Shown here: positions 1 through 10,289 of the stretch, piece by piece
Layout of the letters: the number at the start of each line of letters is the position of its first letter
How positions within the stretch are numbered: position 1 is the stretch's first letter
Source of the DNA: Whitmania pigra
Lineage: Eukaryota > Annelida > Clitellata > Hirudinida > Haemopidae
Length of the DNA: 64,000 bases
Assembly: GCA_021613335.1 (NCBI GenBank)
Contig: JAJTWR010000266.1
Span: 2,469,501-2,533,500 of the forward strand
Direction: 5' to 3'
The notes under the pieces: generated by a model
What the model was told of the DNA's origin: nothing
What the model saw: the letters and a program-made list of their open reading frames with translations, nothing else
Database searches by the model: none
Translations under genes and position numbers: made by a program

Positions 1-624
1 CAATATTATTTTGAAACTGATATCTTTAGCCTTAATGTAAAATCTATTTGCACCTAACAAAACATTCACGGCAAAAAACATGGAAAGTATTAAAACATTG
101 TGAAATTGAAAAACAATAAACAAATTAATAAATTACTGCTAGACGTCGTTTCCTGAAAGCCCAATGAACCTGTGACATTAAAGTGAATTCATACTTTATT
201 TTAGTTCGACATAGAGAGGCTTGGTGAGCATATTGTTCAAACGGAATGATTGATTGAGTTTCTGACTTGTTGACTTTTTGTCCGCGAGAAATTGAATTAA
301 ATGTTATTATCCATGTCCAAATAATAGATAATAGCCTCAAATTGAATTACCTGATATTATTTAAATGCAGAATAACATACTGGACTAGTATCACGTATGA
401 CAGATATAATCTCACGAAATTTTAAAACGATGAGTACACAAAAATAATTCTACAATTTGTGTTATTGTTGCACTCACTTAAAAATGCATTTGAATTATTA
501 ACTTCATTTTACTCATTGAACTGAAAACGGAGACATAAATTTTGACGTAGCAATCGAATAACATTTGTTGCCACCGATCGCTGTGCAAGGAAAAGCTAAT
601 AAAAGGGGAACCTCGATAACCTGC
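1..624. other. Upstream flank of array gene 1 (left part of the 3.0-kb duplicated unit)
   Basis: AT-rich sequence with no gene that I can support. It recurs essentially unchanged from 3004 onward, so it is the promoter-side part of a duplicated unit whose left edge lies outside the window. The short minus-strand reading frame at 125-340 is repeated identically at 3128-3343 only because the DNA is duplicated; it has no recognisable motif. An AATAAAAGG-like TATA element near 598 precedes a short non-coding first exon. Confidence 0.6.
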
Positions 625-846
625 TAAGTGGCTGTTGCTCTCACTGCTAAAGGTATGCTTCCCTTAATTTGATCAAAGTATCATAAGAACAGTGTTTCAT
701 TATTTTTATGCCAAACTTGTTAAATACAATTGTTGTTTCTTTACATTCTTGATCTAATAATGATCTTAATAATTAAAATATAAAATCTTTAAGTAAATTT
801 AGAAAAAATCATTGATTTTTTTATGCATTTATTGACGCACTTACAG

Positions 847-1947
847 ATGATGAAAGGAGAAGTTGCCATTGTTTTCTTTGCTATCATTCTTTTTGCAGAT
901 TTGACTTCAGGTTTTTAAATACTTTCTCAACAATATTTGTTTATAAAGAATTTATAAAACAAAATTCAAAACTGTTCAAGAAAAAATTTTAAAATTAAAA
1001 GAAGCTCTTGCCTCCTGTAAACAATGTCCAGCAAAGACTACTCTTCCATGCCATGAAAGTCTTCGTTTTGCTAAGCCATGCGCATGCTCGATATGCTTGA
1101 CTAAATGCGACAAAAGGGTAAGTTGCCAATGTTCCAGTTCGAACCTAAGTCTTTTTCCTATTCTAAATTCATTAATAAATTAATTAATTGCTGTTTAATT
1201 ATTAAACTTGATCTCTTCAACATACTGCACAAGTGTTAGTCTTCTTTAGGTACCAGTTTGCAAGAAAGGTGAAACTTGCGTTACTGAACCAGTTTACTTT
1301 GATAGTAAGAAGGTCGGAGTAACTGCTGTTTGCAAGCCATGTGAGTTTTCGGGCAGCAAAATTTGTTCCAAACCGTTTTTCTTTTTTTGCTTTCCAAATA
1401 CCAAATTGAAATAACGAAGGAGCCCACAACTGCCGCGCCTAGAGTTCCGAAGTTTCTGAAGGCCATGATCACAAATAAAAATACATTGATAAAAAATATT
1501 ATTATTATAATACAAAAAAACACGAAACAATTTCAGTTGAGAAATGTCCACAAGTCGAATGCACAAACAAATGTCCTAAAAGCGGTTTTTTCATCGACAT
1601 CAATGGTTGTAGGACTTGTCTGTGCAAGGAACCTTGCAAAGAAGTATAGATTCCTTATCAATATTAATTAATTACTAATTTTTCTTAGTAATACATTAAT
1701 GCATGTGGATAATATTGGATAAATGAATAATTATTACCATTAATAAAATAGTAATGATAATTTAATATAAAATCATGTAATTAGTTAACATTGTTAATAT
1801 CAATTCAAAATTACAAAAACCCACAGTTATTAATTTAGTACATGACATTCAAAATGTGGATGTTAACTCTTCCAGCTGAAATGCCCAAATGGATGTACTG
1901 CCTTTAGCATCAATCCAGGCACTGAACCCAACTACAAATGCGACTGA
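847..1947 (+). CDS. Antistasin-like cysteine-rich secreted protein, array gene 1
   Basis: Coding exons are 847-910, 1002-1117, 1250-1340, 1537-1643 and 1876-1947, with phases 1,0,1,0, giving 149 residues. A non-coding exon ends at 652 and its intron runs to the ATG at 847. Exon 1 encodes a signal peptide (MMKGEVAIVFFAIILFADL). Exon 2 is a 7-Cys module (CxxC, PCH, PCxC, CLTxC). Exon 3 is a 3-Cys module ending AVCKP. Exons 4 and 5 form a 10-Cys antistasin-like module with the hallmark DxNGCxxCxC core. AATAAA lies at 2014-2019. Leech and hydra antistasins are serine-protease inhibitors; inhibition here is inferred only. The first two modules belong to no family I can name. Gene 2 is its near-identical tandem copy. 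Confidence 0.85.
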
Positions 1948-2286
1948 TGTTGAAGCAGTGATTGCTTTTGATGCTTTGATATTTATAAATCTCAAAGTAA
2001 TGATGACGTTAAGAATAAACTAATGTCTTGCAATTTAGATTTGTTTAATCATATAAAACCACGACTTTTGACGTCTTAACTAAGAAACCCTATCTTTTTA
2101 ATACCAAACTAGAAGACTACCTTGTATAATTTAGTTACAAAATCCGATAAAATAAGATGTTTTACGTAAATTGAAGCGAAAAGACAATCTATTTCTGATC
2201 ATTTTTGAATTAGGTTGATTGATCAGAGTTTTATTAAAAAAATTAAAAATGAATATTGCTGTTAATTTGTTTTCGAATATTTAAAG

Positions 2287-2350
2287 CGTCTACAAAATAT
2301 ATTCATCCCATCGAGAACATTTGCTACAAAATTCAACAGGATAAAAGTAT
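2287..2350 (+). promoter_or_regulatory. Relic promoter resembling that of array gene 3
   Basis: The stretch reading ACATTTGCTACAAAATTC then AACAGGATAAAA closely matches 6481-6510, the GATAAAA-type promoter immediately upstream of array gene 3. No antistasin exon follows it here; a transposon remnant does. It is probably left from an older duplication of the array. Confidence 0.5.
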
Positions 2351-2477
2351 GGCGGGGGTAGAACAAAAACTTTACAGACGAATACAACGCTATAAATTAC
2401 GAATGACAAACGGAATAAGATGGCTACCAAAATAACACTATTACTAAATTATAGATAAGTAATAAAAAATGTAAATT

Positions 2478-2775
2478 TGGTCTGCTTAATTCATCTGGGA
2501 TTCTTGGATTTCCCTATAATGGCTTCCTTCCTCGTTAGTAGAAACTAGCACAGAAAGGCGGTCCTTCGATTTTTTCCACCGTGACAAGCCTCCCATTGAA
2601 ACGCTTTAGTCTTGTATGGAAGGCATTTCCAAAACATTCCAGGCTTATCAGCATTAAAAGTGTTCCGACTCTCATAGGTATCCAAAGTCGTGCGCATTTG
2701 AGTATTGAGCCACGAATCCTCTTGCTCCGGTTGAACTGCATCGCTCTCTCCACAAATTGCTTTGAAGACCATGGT
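2478..2775 (-). pseudogene. Decayed Tigger/pogo (Tc1-mariner superfamily) DDE transposase fragment
   Basis: Read on the minus strand, the frame gives FKAICGESDAV, then TFNADKPGMFWKCLPYKT, then AFQWEACHGGKN, and after a frameshift IIGKSKNPR. This is the familiar Tigger transposase order (GESASV, FNADETGLFW, KCLPxKT, GExCHGGKKSK, VIGKSKNPR). The first catalytic Asp is kept in NAD but the usual DETG is DKPG, and the frame breaks near 2540. No terminal inverted repeats were found and only about 100 codons remain. It lies between array genes 1 and 2 and is certainly inactive. Confidence 0.8.
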
Positions 2776-3003
2776 TGTGCCTCTTTATGAAATGATCTAC
2801 ATCATACAGTCTAACCTGATAAATTTTCAGGAACGACTTCTTGCCAGTCTGTGATCAGATGTCGCTAACATTGAGTCAAATTTTGGATGGCGCCATTTGG
2901 ATTGAACGTTGAATTTGAAATTATTTGTTAATAAGAGTCTTACAAATTAAAAATTTTAATTTAAGAAATATTATTATCAAAAAGATATATTACCACAAAA
3001 TAT

Positions 3004-5058
3004 CAATATTATTTTGAAACTGATATCTTTAGCCTTAATGTAAAATCTATTTGCACCTAACAAAACATTCACGGCAAAAAACATGGAAAGTATTAAAACA
3101 TTGTGAAATTGAAAAACAATAAACAAATTAATAAATTACTGCTAGACGTCGTTTCCTGAAAGCCCAATGAACCTGTGACATTAAAGTGAATTCATACTTT
3201 ATTTTAGTTCGACATAGAGAGGCTTGGTGAGCATATTGTTCAAACGGAATGATTGATTGAGTTTCTGACTTGTTGACTTTTTGTCCGCGAGAAATTGAAT
3301 TAAATGTTATTATCCATGTCCAAATAATAGATAATAGCCTCAAATTGAATTACCTGATATTATTTAAATGCAGAATAACATACTGGACTAGTATCACGTA
3401 TGACAGATATAATCTCACGAAATTTTAAAACGATGAGTACACAAAAATAATTCTACAATTTGTGTTATTGTTGCACTCACTTAAAAATGCATTTGAATTA
3501 TTAACTTCATTTTACTCATTGAACTGAAAACGGAGACATAAATTTTGACGTAGCAATCGAATAACATTTGTTGCCACCGATCGCTGTGCAAGGAAAAGCT
3601 AATAAAAGGGGAACCTCGATAACCTGCTAAGTGGCTGTTGCTCTCACTGCTAAAGGTATGCTTCCCTTAATTTGATCAAAGTATCATAAGAACAGTGTTT
3701 CATTATTTTTATGCCAAACTTGTTAAATACAATTGTTGTTTCTTTACATTCTTGATCTAATAATGATCTTAATAATTAAAATATAAAATCTTTAAGTAAA
3801 TTTAGAAAAAATCATTGATTTTTTTATGCATTTATTGACGCACTTACAGATGATGAAAGGAGAAGTTGCCATTGTTTTCTTTGCTATCATTCTTTTTGCA
3901 GATTTGACTTCAGGTTTTTAAATACTTTCTCAACAATATTTGTTTATAAAGAATTTATAAAACAAAATTCAAAACTGTTCAAAAAAAATTTTAAAATTAA
4001 AAGAAGCTCTTGCCTCCTGTAAACAATGTCCATCAGAGACTACTCTTCCATGCCATGAAATTCTTCGTTTTGCTGAGCCATGCGAATGCTCGATATGCTT
4101 GACTAAATGCGACAAAAGGGTAGGTTGTCAAAGTTCCAGTTCGAGCCTAAGGCTTTTTCCTATTCTAAATTAATTAATAAATTAATTAACTGCTGATTAA
4201 TAACTAACCTTGATCTCTTCAACATACTGCACAAGTGTTAGTCTTCTTTAGGCACCATTTTGCGAGAAAGGTGAAACTTGCGTTACTGAACCAGTTTACT
4301 TTGATAGTAAGAAGGTCGGAGTAACTGCTGTTTGCAAGCCATGTGAGTTTTCGGGCAGCAAAATTTGTTCCAAACCGTTTTTCTTTTTTTGCTTTCCAAA
4401 TACCAAATTGAAATAACGAAGGAGCCCACAACTGCCGCGCCTAGAGTTCCGAAGTTTCTGCAGGCCATGATCACAAATAAAAATACATTGATAAAAAATA
4501 TTATTATTATAATACAAAAAAACACGAAACAATTTCAGTTGAGAAATGTCCACAAGTCGAATGCACAAACAAATGTCCTAAAAGCGGTTTTTTCATCGAC
4601 ATCAATGGTTGTAGGACTTGTCTGTGCAAGGAACCTTGCAAAGAAGTATAGATTCCTTATCAATATTAATTAATTACTAATTTTTCTTAGTAATACATTA
4701 ATGCATGTGGATAATATTGGATAAATGAATAATTATTACCATTAATAAAATAGTAATGATAATTTAATATAAAATCATGTAATTAGTTAACATTGTTAAT
4801 ATCAATTCAAAATTACAAAAACCCACAGTTATTAATTTAGTACATGACATTCAAAATGTGGATGTTAACTATTCCAGCTGAAATGCCCAAATGGATGTAC
4901 TGCCTTTAGCATCAATCCAGGCACTGAACCCAACTACAAATGCGACTGATGTTGAAGCCGTTATTCCTTTTGATGCTTTGATAAGTATAAATCTCAAAGA
5001 CTTTAAGATGACTTTAAGAATAAACTAATGTCTAGCAATTTAGAGTTGTTTAATCATA
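3004..5058. repeat. Tandem duplication, right copy (unit containing array gene 2)
   Basis: Near-identical copy of 1-2055. Differences cluster around exons 2 and 3 and the intron between them; the 5' 950 bases and exons 4 and 5 showed no difference on reading. Confidence 0.9.
3850..4949 (+). CDS. Antistasin-like cysteine-rich secreted protein, array gene 2
   Basis: Coding exons are 3850-3913, 4004-4119, 4252-4342, 4539-4645 and 4878-4949 (149 residues), exactly parallel to gene 1. Signal peptide, 7-Cys, 3-Cys and 10-Cys antistasin-like modules are all intact. It differs from gene 1 at eight codons, all amino-acid replacements and all in exons 2 and 3: A to S, K to E, S to I, K to E, A to E, then V to A, V to F, K to E. 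The signal peptide and the antistasin-like module are identical. The copy is therefore markedly more acidic in its N-terminal half. A poly(A) signal AATAAA follows near 5020. Confidence 0.85.
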
Positions 5059-5059
5059 T

Positions 5060-6480
5060 TATATATACTATTATTAAATCATAGATAAATAATATAAAAT
5101 GTAAATTTTAAATTATAAAATCTACAATGAGGAAAATCTACAACTTAAAGTAAAAGCTTACTTATATGAATATTAAACAGCATGCGCCTAAGCTCACCAG
5201 CATTGAAAACGGCGCATGCGCTCTTGTTAGAATCAACAATTGTTTTTGGCAATAAAACTCAAAATAATTTATATTGACCCTAATAATAAATGTAATTAAA
5301 TGCAATAACTGTTTTGGTGGTTGTTACCAACTTGTTTGAAAGAAATTTGATATTTACATTCATTTTTATACCTAGTTCATTGATGACGTAAAGAATGTTG
5401 CTTTCATAACACTTATCATTTTCGAAAGACAAATTTAATTTAGAAAGGAATACTGGAACTAGTATTTTATTTATAAAAACATAATTCTAACAACCTTAAC
5501 ACAATAATAGCATTGCGCCGATGATTTATTTCTTATTTTCTATGGTCTACAACAACAGGGATCTCCAAATATTTTTTTGCTGACTCCATAAAGCTCGGCA
5601 GGCTAAAAGTACAAGAAATTAAATTTACAATAATGTTCTAGTGTAATGAATTTTTTTCAAATATTTAACAGAGTCAATATAATTGTTGATAATGTTATTT
5701 CTGAAAAATTGTTTCCGAAGCAAGTCCCTATTGTACTGATTTGTGAAAGCCATTCTCCGATAATTCGCTTAATTCTGATTAAATTTTAAGGAAACAAATA
5801 TGAGTAAATGTAGGAGTTATAATACAAAATTATTTGAAAATGGATTTTATTAGAAAATCTGGAAACGTATTTTTTAAAAGTACATCTTCCTTGAACATGA
5901 AGATGAGTCCTTTCCTTTTAGATATCAGCAAAATGAAAAAAAAAACTTATCAATTTATTTTAAAATCCCGATAAATTCAGTTTCCATTTCGATCCATTTC
6001 GAATATTATTATGTTTATAGCAATATTATTCTTTTTTTGTGAATACATGATACTATTCTCTCTTCACATGATGACAATAAAAAATGTTCTTCCACGTTTA
6101 ACCATTCATCTTCAACATGAGATCGCTTGGTGAACCTTGAAAACATTCGTTGACGTCGCTGTCACATAAACTAAGATGAACTGTCATTCAATCAACCGTG
6201 AAGTAATTTGTCTCTTTTATTTCTGACATTACTGTTAACCTTCCACAACATGGGGTATAGGTTAATATCCCGGTTAATAGAATCCAGAAATATTTGATTG
6301 TGAAACCGAGGAATGATCAAAGCATTGCCCATTTTCTGATAAATGGCATCATAAACATATATTAATTAAAAAAACAAACACAAAGTTATAGACGTCTATT
6401 AAAAACTCATCCGTGTCTCTAAAGATCTTGTCCCTGACTGACAGCGCGTACAAAATTTAAATTTATTTATCCTTTCGTGA
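5060..6480. other. Intergenic region between array genes 2 and 3
   Basis: AT-rich with no supportable gene. It contains a short inverted repeat, CATGCGCC at 5181-5188 and GGCGCATG at 5211-5218, around two GCATGCGC-type words. The last 70 bases are the promoter side of gene 3. Confidence 0.5.
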
Positions 6481-6680
6481 ACATTTGTTGCAAAATTCAA
6501 CAGGATAAAATTACGCGACTGAGATCATAGTTTTGTCGAAGAGGCTTGACAAGCTAAGAAAGGTAAGTGGTAATAGTAATAATATCATTAATATTTAAAA
6601 TATGTTCATTTTTATAGAAATAATATTGATATTATATTAACATTAATTAATTGAATGATACTCATTTAATTACTTTGCAG

Positions 6681-7784
6681 ATGATTGGAGCTCTCGTCGT
6701 ACTATTTTGCTTGCTGCTGTCCTGCACGGGTTTGTCTCGATGTCTATGAATAATAAACGTTATTAAATTATTTAGAAATTATAGAAATTATGTTATTAAT
6801 ACATAATTGTAATTAATTCATAAATCTAATGGGAAATAAATTTATAAAATAAAATAATTAGTATTTAGTATTGTCACGATTACGATGATGATTATTATTT
6901 TAAAGCCAATGACTGCCCTGTCTGCCCAAAGAATCCACTCCCTTGCCATTCCACAGTCCGTTACGGAGATCCATGTCCTTGCAAAACTTGCTTGACAAAA
7001 TGCTCCGTCAGAGTTAGTTAAATAAAAAAAAAACTATTTCATACTTTATAAATTAGTCACAAAATTAAAATCTAGCTATTATAAGTAAAAAAGAAATAAA
7101 TCAATCAGAATTGCTCATAATCCCCGCCAGAAACCAGTCTGTGGAGCAGGAGAGGTTTGCACATATGAACCTGTTTACTATGGAAATGACTTACTGGGAG
7201 CTTCAGCCGTTTGCAAGCCATGTCAGTATTTTCTACAATCTTTTCTATATTTGAAAAGTTTCTCATCGCTAGTTTATTTTTGCCAAGAATTTATTAGAAA
7301 TGTGATCGTAATTTTAACAAATTTTAATGGATATTTTGGGATGAGCAGATTATAAATGTTTTTTTTTCCAGTCGTGTCATGTCCTCAGATTCAGTGTCCT
7401 CAGGGATGCCCAGAAAGTGGATATTATGTCGATCTCAATGGGTGCACTACTTGTCTCTGTGAAAACCCTTGCAAGGAGGTTAATATGAATTAGGAAAACA
7501 TTATCATTAATTTAAAATTTAATAATTATTAAATTTAATGAAGGTTAGGTTTGTTCATTTAAAAGATGAATAACAAAAACAAAAATAACTAGGAACTAAT
7601 AATAACTTGGAATTAATTATTAACAAATTTTTATTTTTAAATAAAAGAAGAATTAGCCAAAGAATTTGTTAAAAGTTTCAAAAATTAAAATCATTTGGTT
7701 AAATCGCAGCTCAAATGCACCGGTGAATGTGGTGCTTCCTCCATCCACCCTGGCGAAGAGCCCAACTATAAATGTTTCGATTAA
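6681..7784 (+). CDS. Antistasin-like cysteine-rich secreted protein, array gene 3
   Basis: A non-coding exon ends at 6562. Coding exons are 6681-6729, 6906-7012, 7131-7221, 7372-7478 and 7710-7784, giving 142 residues. The signal peptide is MIGALVVLFCLLLSCTG. The N-terminal module has the CPVCP, PCH, DPCPC and CLTKC cysteines. The 3-Cys module ends SAVCKP. The C-terminal module contains CPESGYYVDLNGC followed by TTCLC, then an LKCTGEC tail ending YKCFD. All 20 cysteines are present. AATAAA is at 7817-7822. The promoter has a GATAAAA box just after 6500 and is shared in relic form at 2287-2350. Function is inferred as for gene 1. Confidence 0.85.
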
Positions 7785-8391
7785 TGGCATTAATAAATTA
7801 GCAAGGGCTTGAATTTAATAAACCATTTAAAAAATTCGATGACTTTCGTTGTTTTACCAATGAAAACACAAATTCTAATATTGACAAATTAAGTTATTTA
7901 TGTAAATTGGTACAAGCTCGGGCATTTTGTTTTTAAAATTAGCAATCCAATCTGGAATTGTGCACAATCATTTGTACACTAACATTGCGAAGGAATTAAA
8001 CATATTACAAAGTTAATACGATGATATTAAAGGGATGTTTTGACGGGGCTTTATATGGAGTTTTTAAAAGCAAAAAGTCACCTCACTTTTGAGACAATTT
8101 AGTAATTTGCTATTTACTAGTAAAGTTGGATGGTTAACAAAGTTACATTTAAAAGCAGGCTATTATTGACCACATCATGAATTAATTAATCTAGTTTAAA
8201 TTAATAACATCAAAATATGACGCTGAATATCTAAATATTCTTCTCTTCTGCGTATTTTAAACATATTTAAAAAAACTTTAAACTCAAAGTTAACGTTCTC
8301 CAATTTTGTGGCAGATGCTGTCAACTCGCAACATTTTCTAAATTCTAAATTTTGAGTCAAGAATTAAACTTTACAAAATACCATATAAGAG

Positions 8392-8656
8392 GTAATACCA
8401 TATCAGAGATAATACCATATCAGAGATAATACCATATCAGAGATAATACCATATCAGAGATAATACCATATCAGAGATAATACCATATCAGAGATAATAC
8501 CATATCAGAGATAATACCATATCAGAGATAATACCATATCAGAGATAATACCATATCAGAGATAATACCATATCAGAGATAATACCATATCAGAGATAAT
8601 ACCATATCAGAGATAATACCATATCAGAGATAATACCATATCAGAGATAATACCAT
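8392..8656. repeat. 17-bp minisatellite upstream of array gene 4
   Basis: About 15.5 nearly perfect copies of the unit TAATACCATATCAGAGA. The first copy is slightly degenerate (ATAAGAGG in place of ATCAGAGA). The array begins about 480 bases before the TATA box of gene 4. Confidence 0.95.
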
Positions 8657-8869
8657 ATTCAAGTTTTGTTTCAAATTCCCATACCGACAGTGGCAGATAA
8701 TAAATAATGTTTCAGAAACACGGAGAATATATAAAAAAACAAAAAAGAACAAAGCTATAAAATATTAATTTTTACAGTCGAATGGAGAATTAAAAATAAT
8801 TAATTAGTTTTACTGACAGATGGGACACATAATTTATTTTATTTCTCAAATTCTATCATCTTCAGAACC

Positions 8870-8875
8870 TATAAA
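8870..8875 (+). promoter_or_regulatory. TATA box of array gene 4
   Basis: TATAAA is followed by TTGAGGAG and, about 25 bases on, by AGCAAAATTTCAGAGAAGAA. The same string stands upstream of gene 6 at 16378, which supports a shared core promoter. Confidence 0.7.
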
Positions 8876-9000
8876 TTGAGGAGACGTTTGAGCAAAATTT
8901 CAGAGAAGAATCTAAGGAAATCTTCGAGGCGAGTATTTGTTAAATATGCAAATATATCTAATATTTTATATTGAATTTTTAATTTTTAATTGATGCGCAG

Positions 9001-10217
9001 ATGCTTACTGTGTCGTTCTTGGTCCTCTCCTTCCTGATTTTGGGTTGTTCAGGTTAGCTGAGTTCAATTTATTCTGTTCTTAAATCAAAATACTTTACGA
9101 TATTAATTTCGCAATATTTCAACTTCTGTGTAATCAGCGTCGGACTGCCCGGAATGTCCTGTAAATGATATGCCATGTCACAATATGTTTCTATTTGGAG
9201 ATCCCTGTCCTTGCCAGGGATGTTTGACCAATTGTTACGCTAGAGTGAGTTCGCAATTATGCAAATTTTACGATCAACAATAATAATATCCAAATTTTAT
9301 AATTGTCATATTACTTAATATTTATTAACAATAAGTTTAAAACACCTGTTACGCTAATTGGCGAACAATTTCATCATTCGTCATTGACTAAAGTTAAATT
9401 AAAACTATAAATAGACCAATAATTATAATATTAAAGATTGTTGTTCCCATTAAAACTTCATTGTATATTAAACGTTTGTTGAATAAGTTGCACTTTAAAA
9501 TTTATTATGATTTCCGCAATATCTTAAAGAAATTACGACAATGTATAATATAATAATATACGAGTAATTATCCTGTGACTGTTTTTTGACAATTACTCAA
9601 TTACAATTAGCAATATGAATTTCTCAATAGTTCTTACCATATACAATAAATTATCTAATGGTTTTAAATTTTTTTCAATTTATTGGTTTTTGTTTGGTTC
9701 ATTTGGTTTTTAAATTATATTATAAACATTACGATATCATTTACAGGAACCAGTCTGTCCAGAAGGACAAGAGTGTGTCTCTGAAGAAGTTAATTTTGGA
9801 AACAATAGCCTTGGCTATACAGCTGTTTGCAAACCTTGTAAGTATTAACAAAGTTTTAGATATCGCTTAAACATTATTCCAAATAAAAGTATTAATCTCC
9901 ATTAAACCAATTTGGATCATTCCAGTTCAACAATGTCCTCAAATTCAATGTCCCGAAGGATGTCCTGAGAGTGGTTTCTTTGTTGATAACAATGGCTGTG
10001 CCACATGTCTTTGCAAAGAACCTTGTAAAGAGGTAATTGTCATTGCTTTTTTCCTTATTTTTTTTTTAAATGTGTTTTTCTTAAACAGGAAAAATTAGAA
10101 AACAATTGCCTAATTGCTTTAAATGTTAAAGTCATTTTATTTTAGCTGAAGTGCCCAGGCGAATGTATTGGAGCGTCTGCCAACCCTGGAACTGAACCTG
10201 ACTATAGATGTCAATAA
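9001..10217 (+). CDS. Antistasin-like cysteine-rich secreted protein, array gene 4
   Basis: Coding exons are 9001-9052, 9138-9244, 9747-9837, 9926-10032 and 10146-10217, giving 142 residues. The untranslated exon ends at 8928 with a GC rather than GT donor. Signal peptide MLTVSFLVLSFLILGCS. The first module begins ASDCPECPVNDMPCH; the 3-Cys module ends TAVCKP; the last module has CPESGFFVDNNGC followed by ATCLC and ends YRCQ. It is closest to gene 6, with which it shares promoter, untranslated leader and the ASDCPECP start of exon 2. The poly(A) signal is at 10281-10286. The third intron (9245-9746) is the longest in this gene. Confidence 0.85.
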
Positions 10218-10289
10218 ACAACTAAGAAATTCTTTCGGGTTCTGGAAACGTCTTAAAATTTTGAATCTTAAAACCTTTGAAATAAATAA

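Larger units (their letters stand above)
1..2055. repeat. Tandem duplication, left copy (unit containing array gene 1)
   Basis: Positions 1-2055 align with 3004-5058 at an offset of 3003, falling to 3002 after an indel near 981. Promoter, all exons, introns and the 3' end are included. Similarity ends shortly after the poly(A) signal. The left boundary is beyond the window. Confidence 0.9.

Noticed and set aside
1281..1671. Overlapping plus and minus frames in intron 4 of genes 1 and 2
   Set aside because: They run across exon-intron boundaries of the supported genes and are duplicated only because the DNA is duplicated.
8392..8656. 17-bp repeat as a CRISPR array
   Set aside because: Units are contiguous with no spacers; it is a minisatellite.
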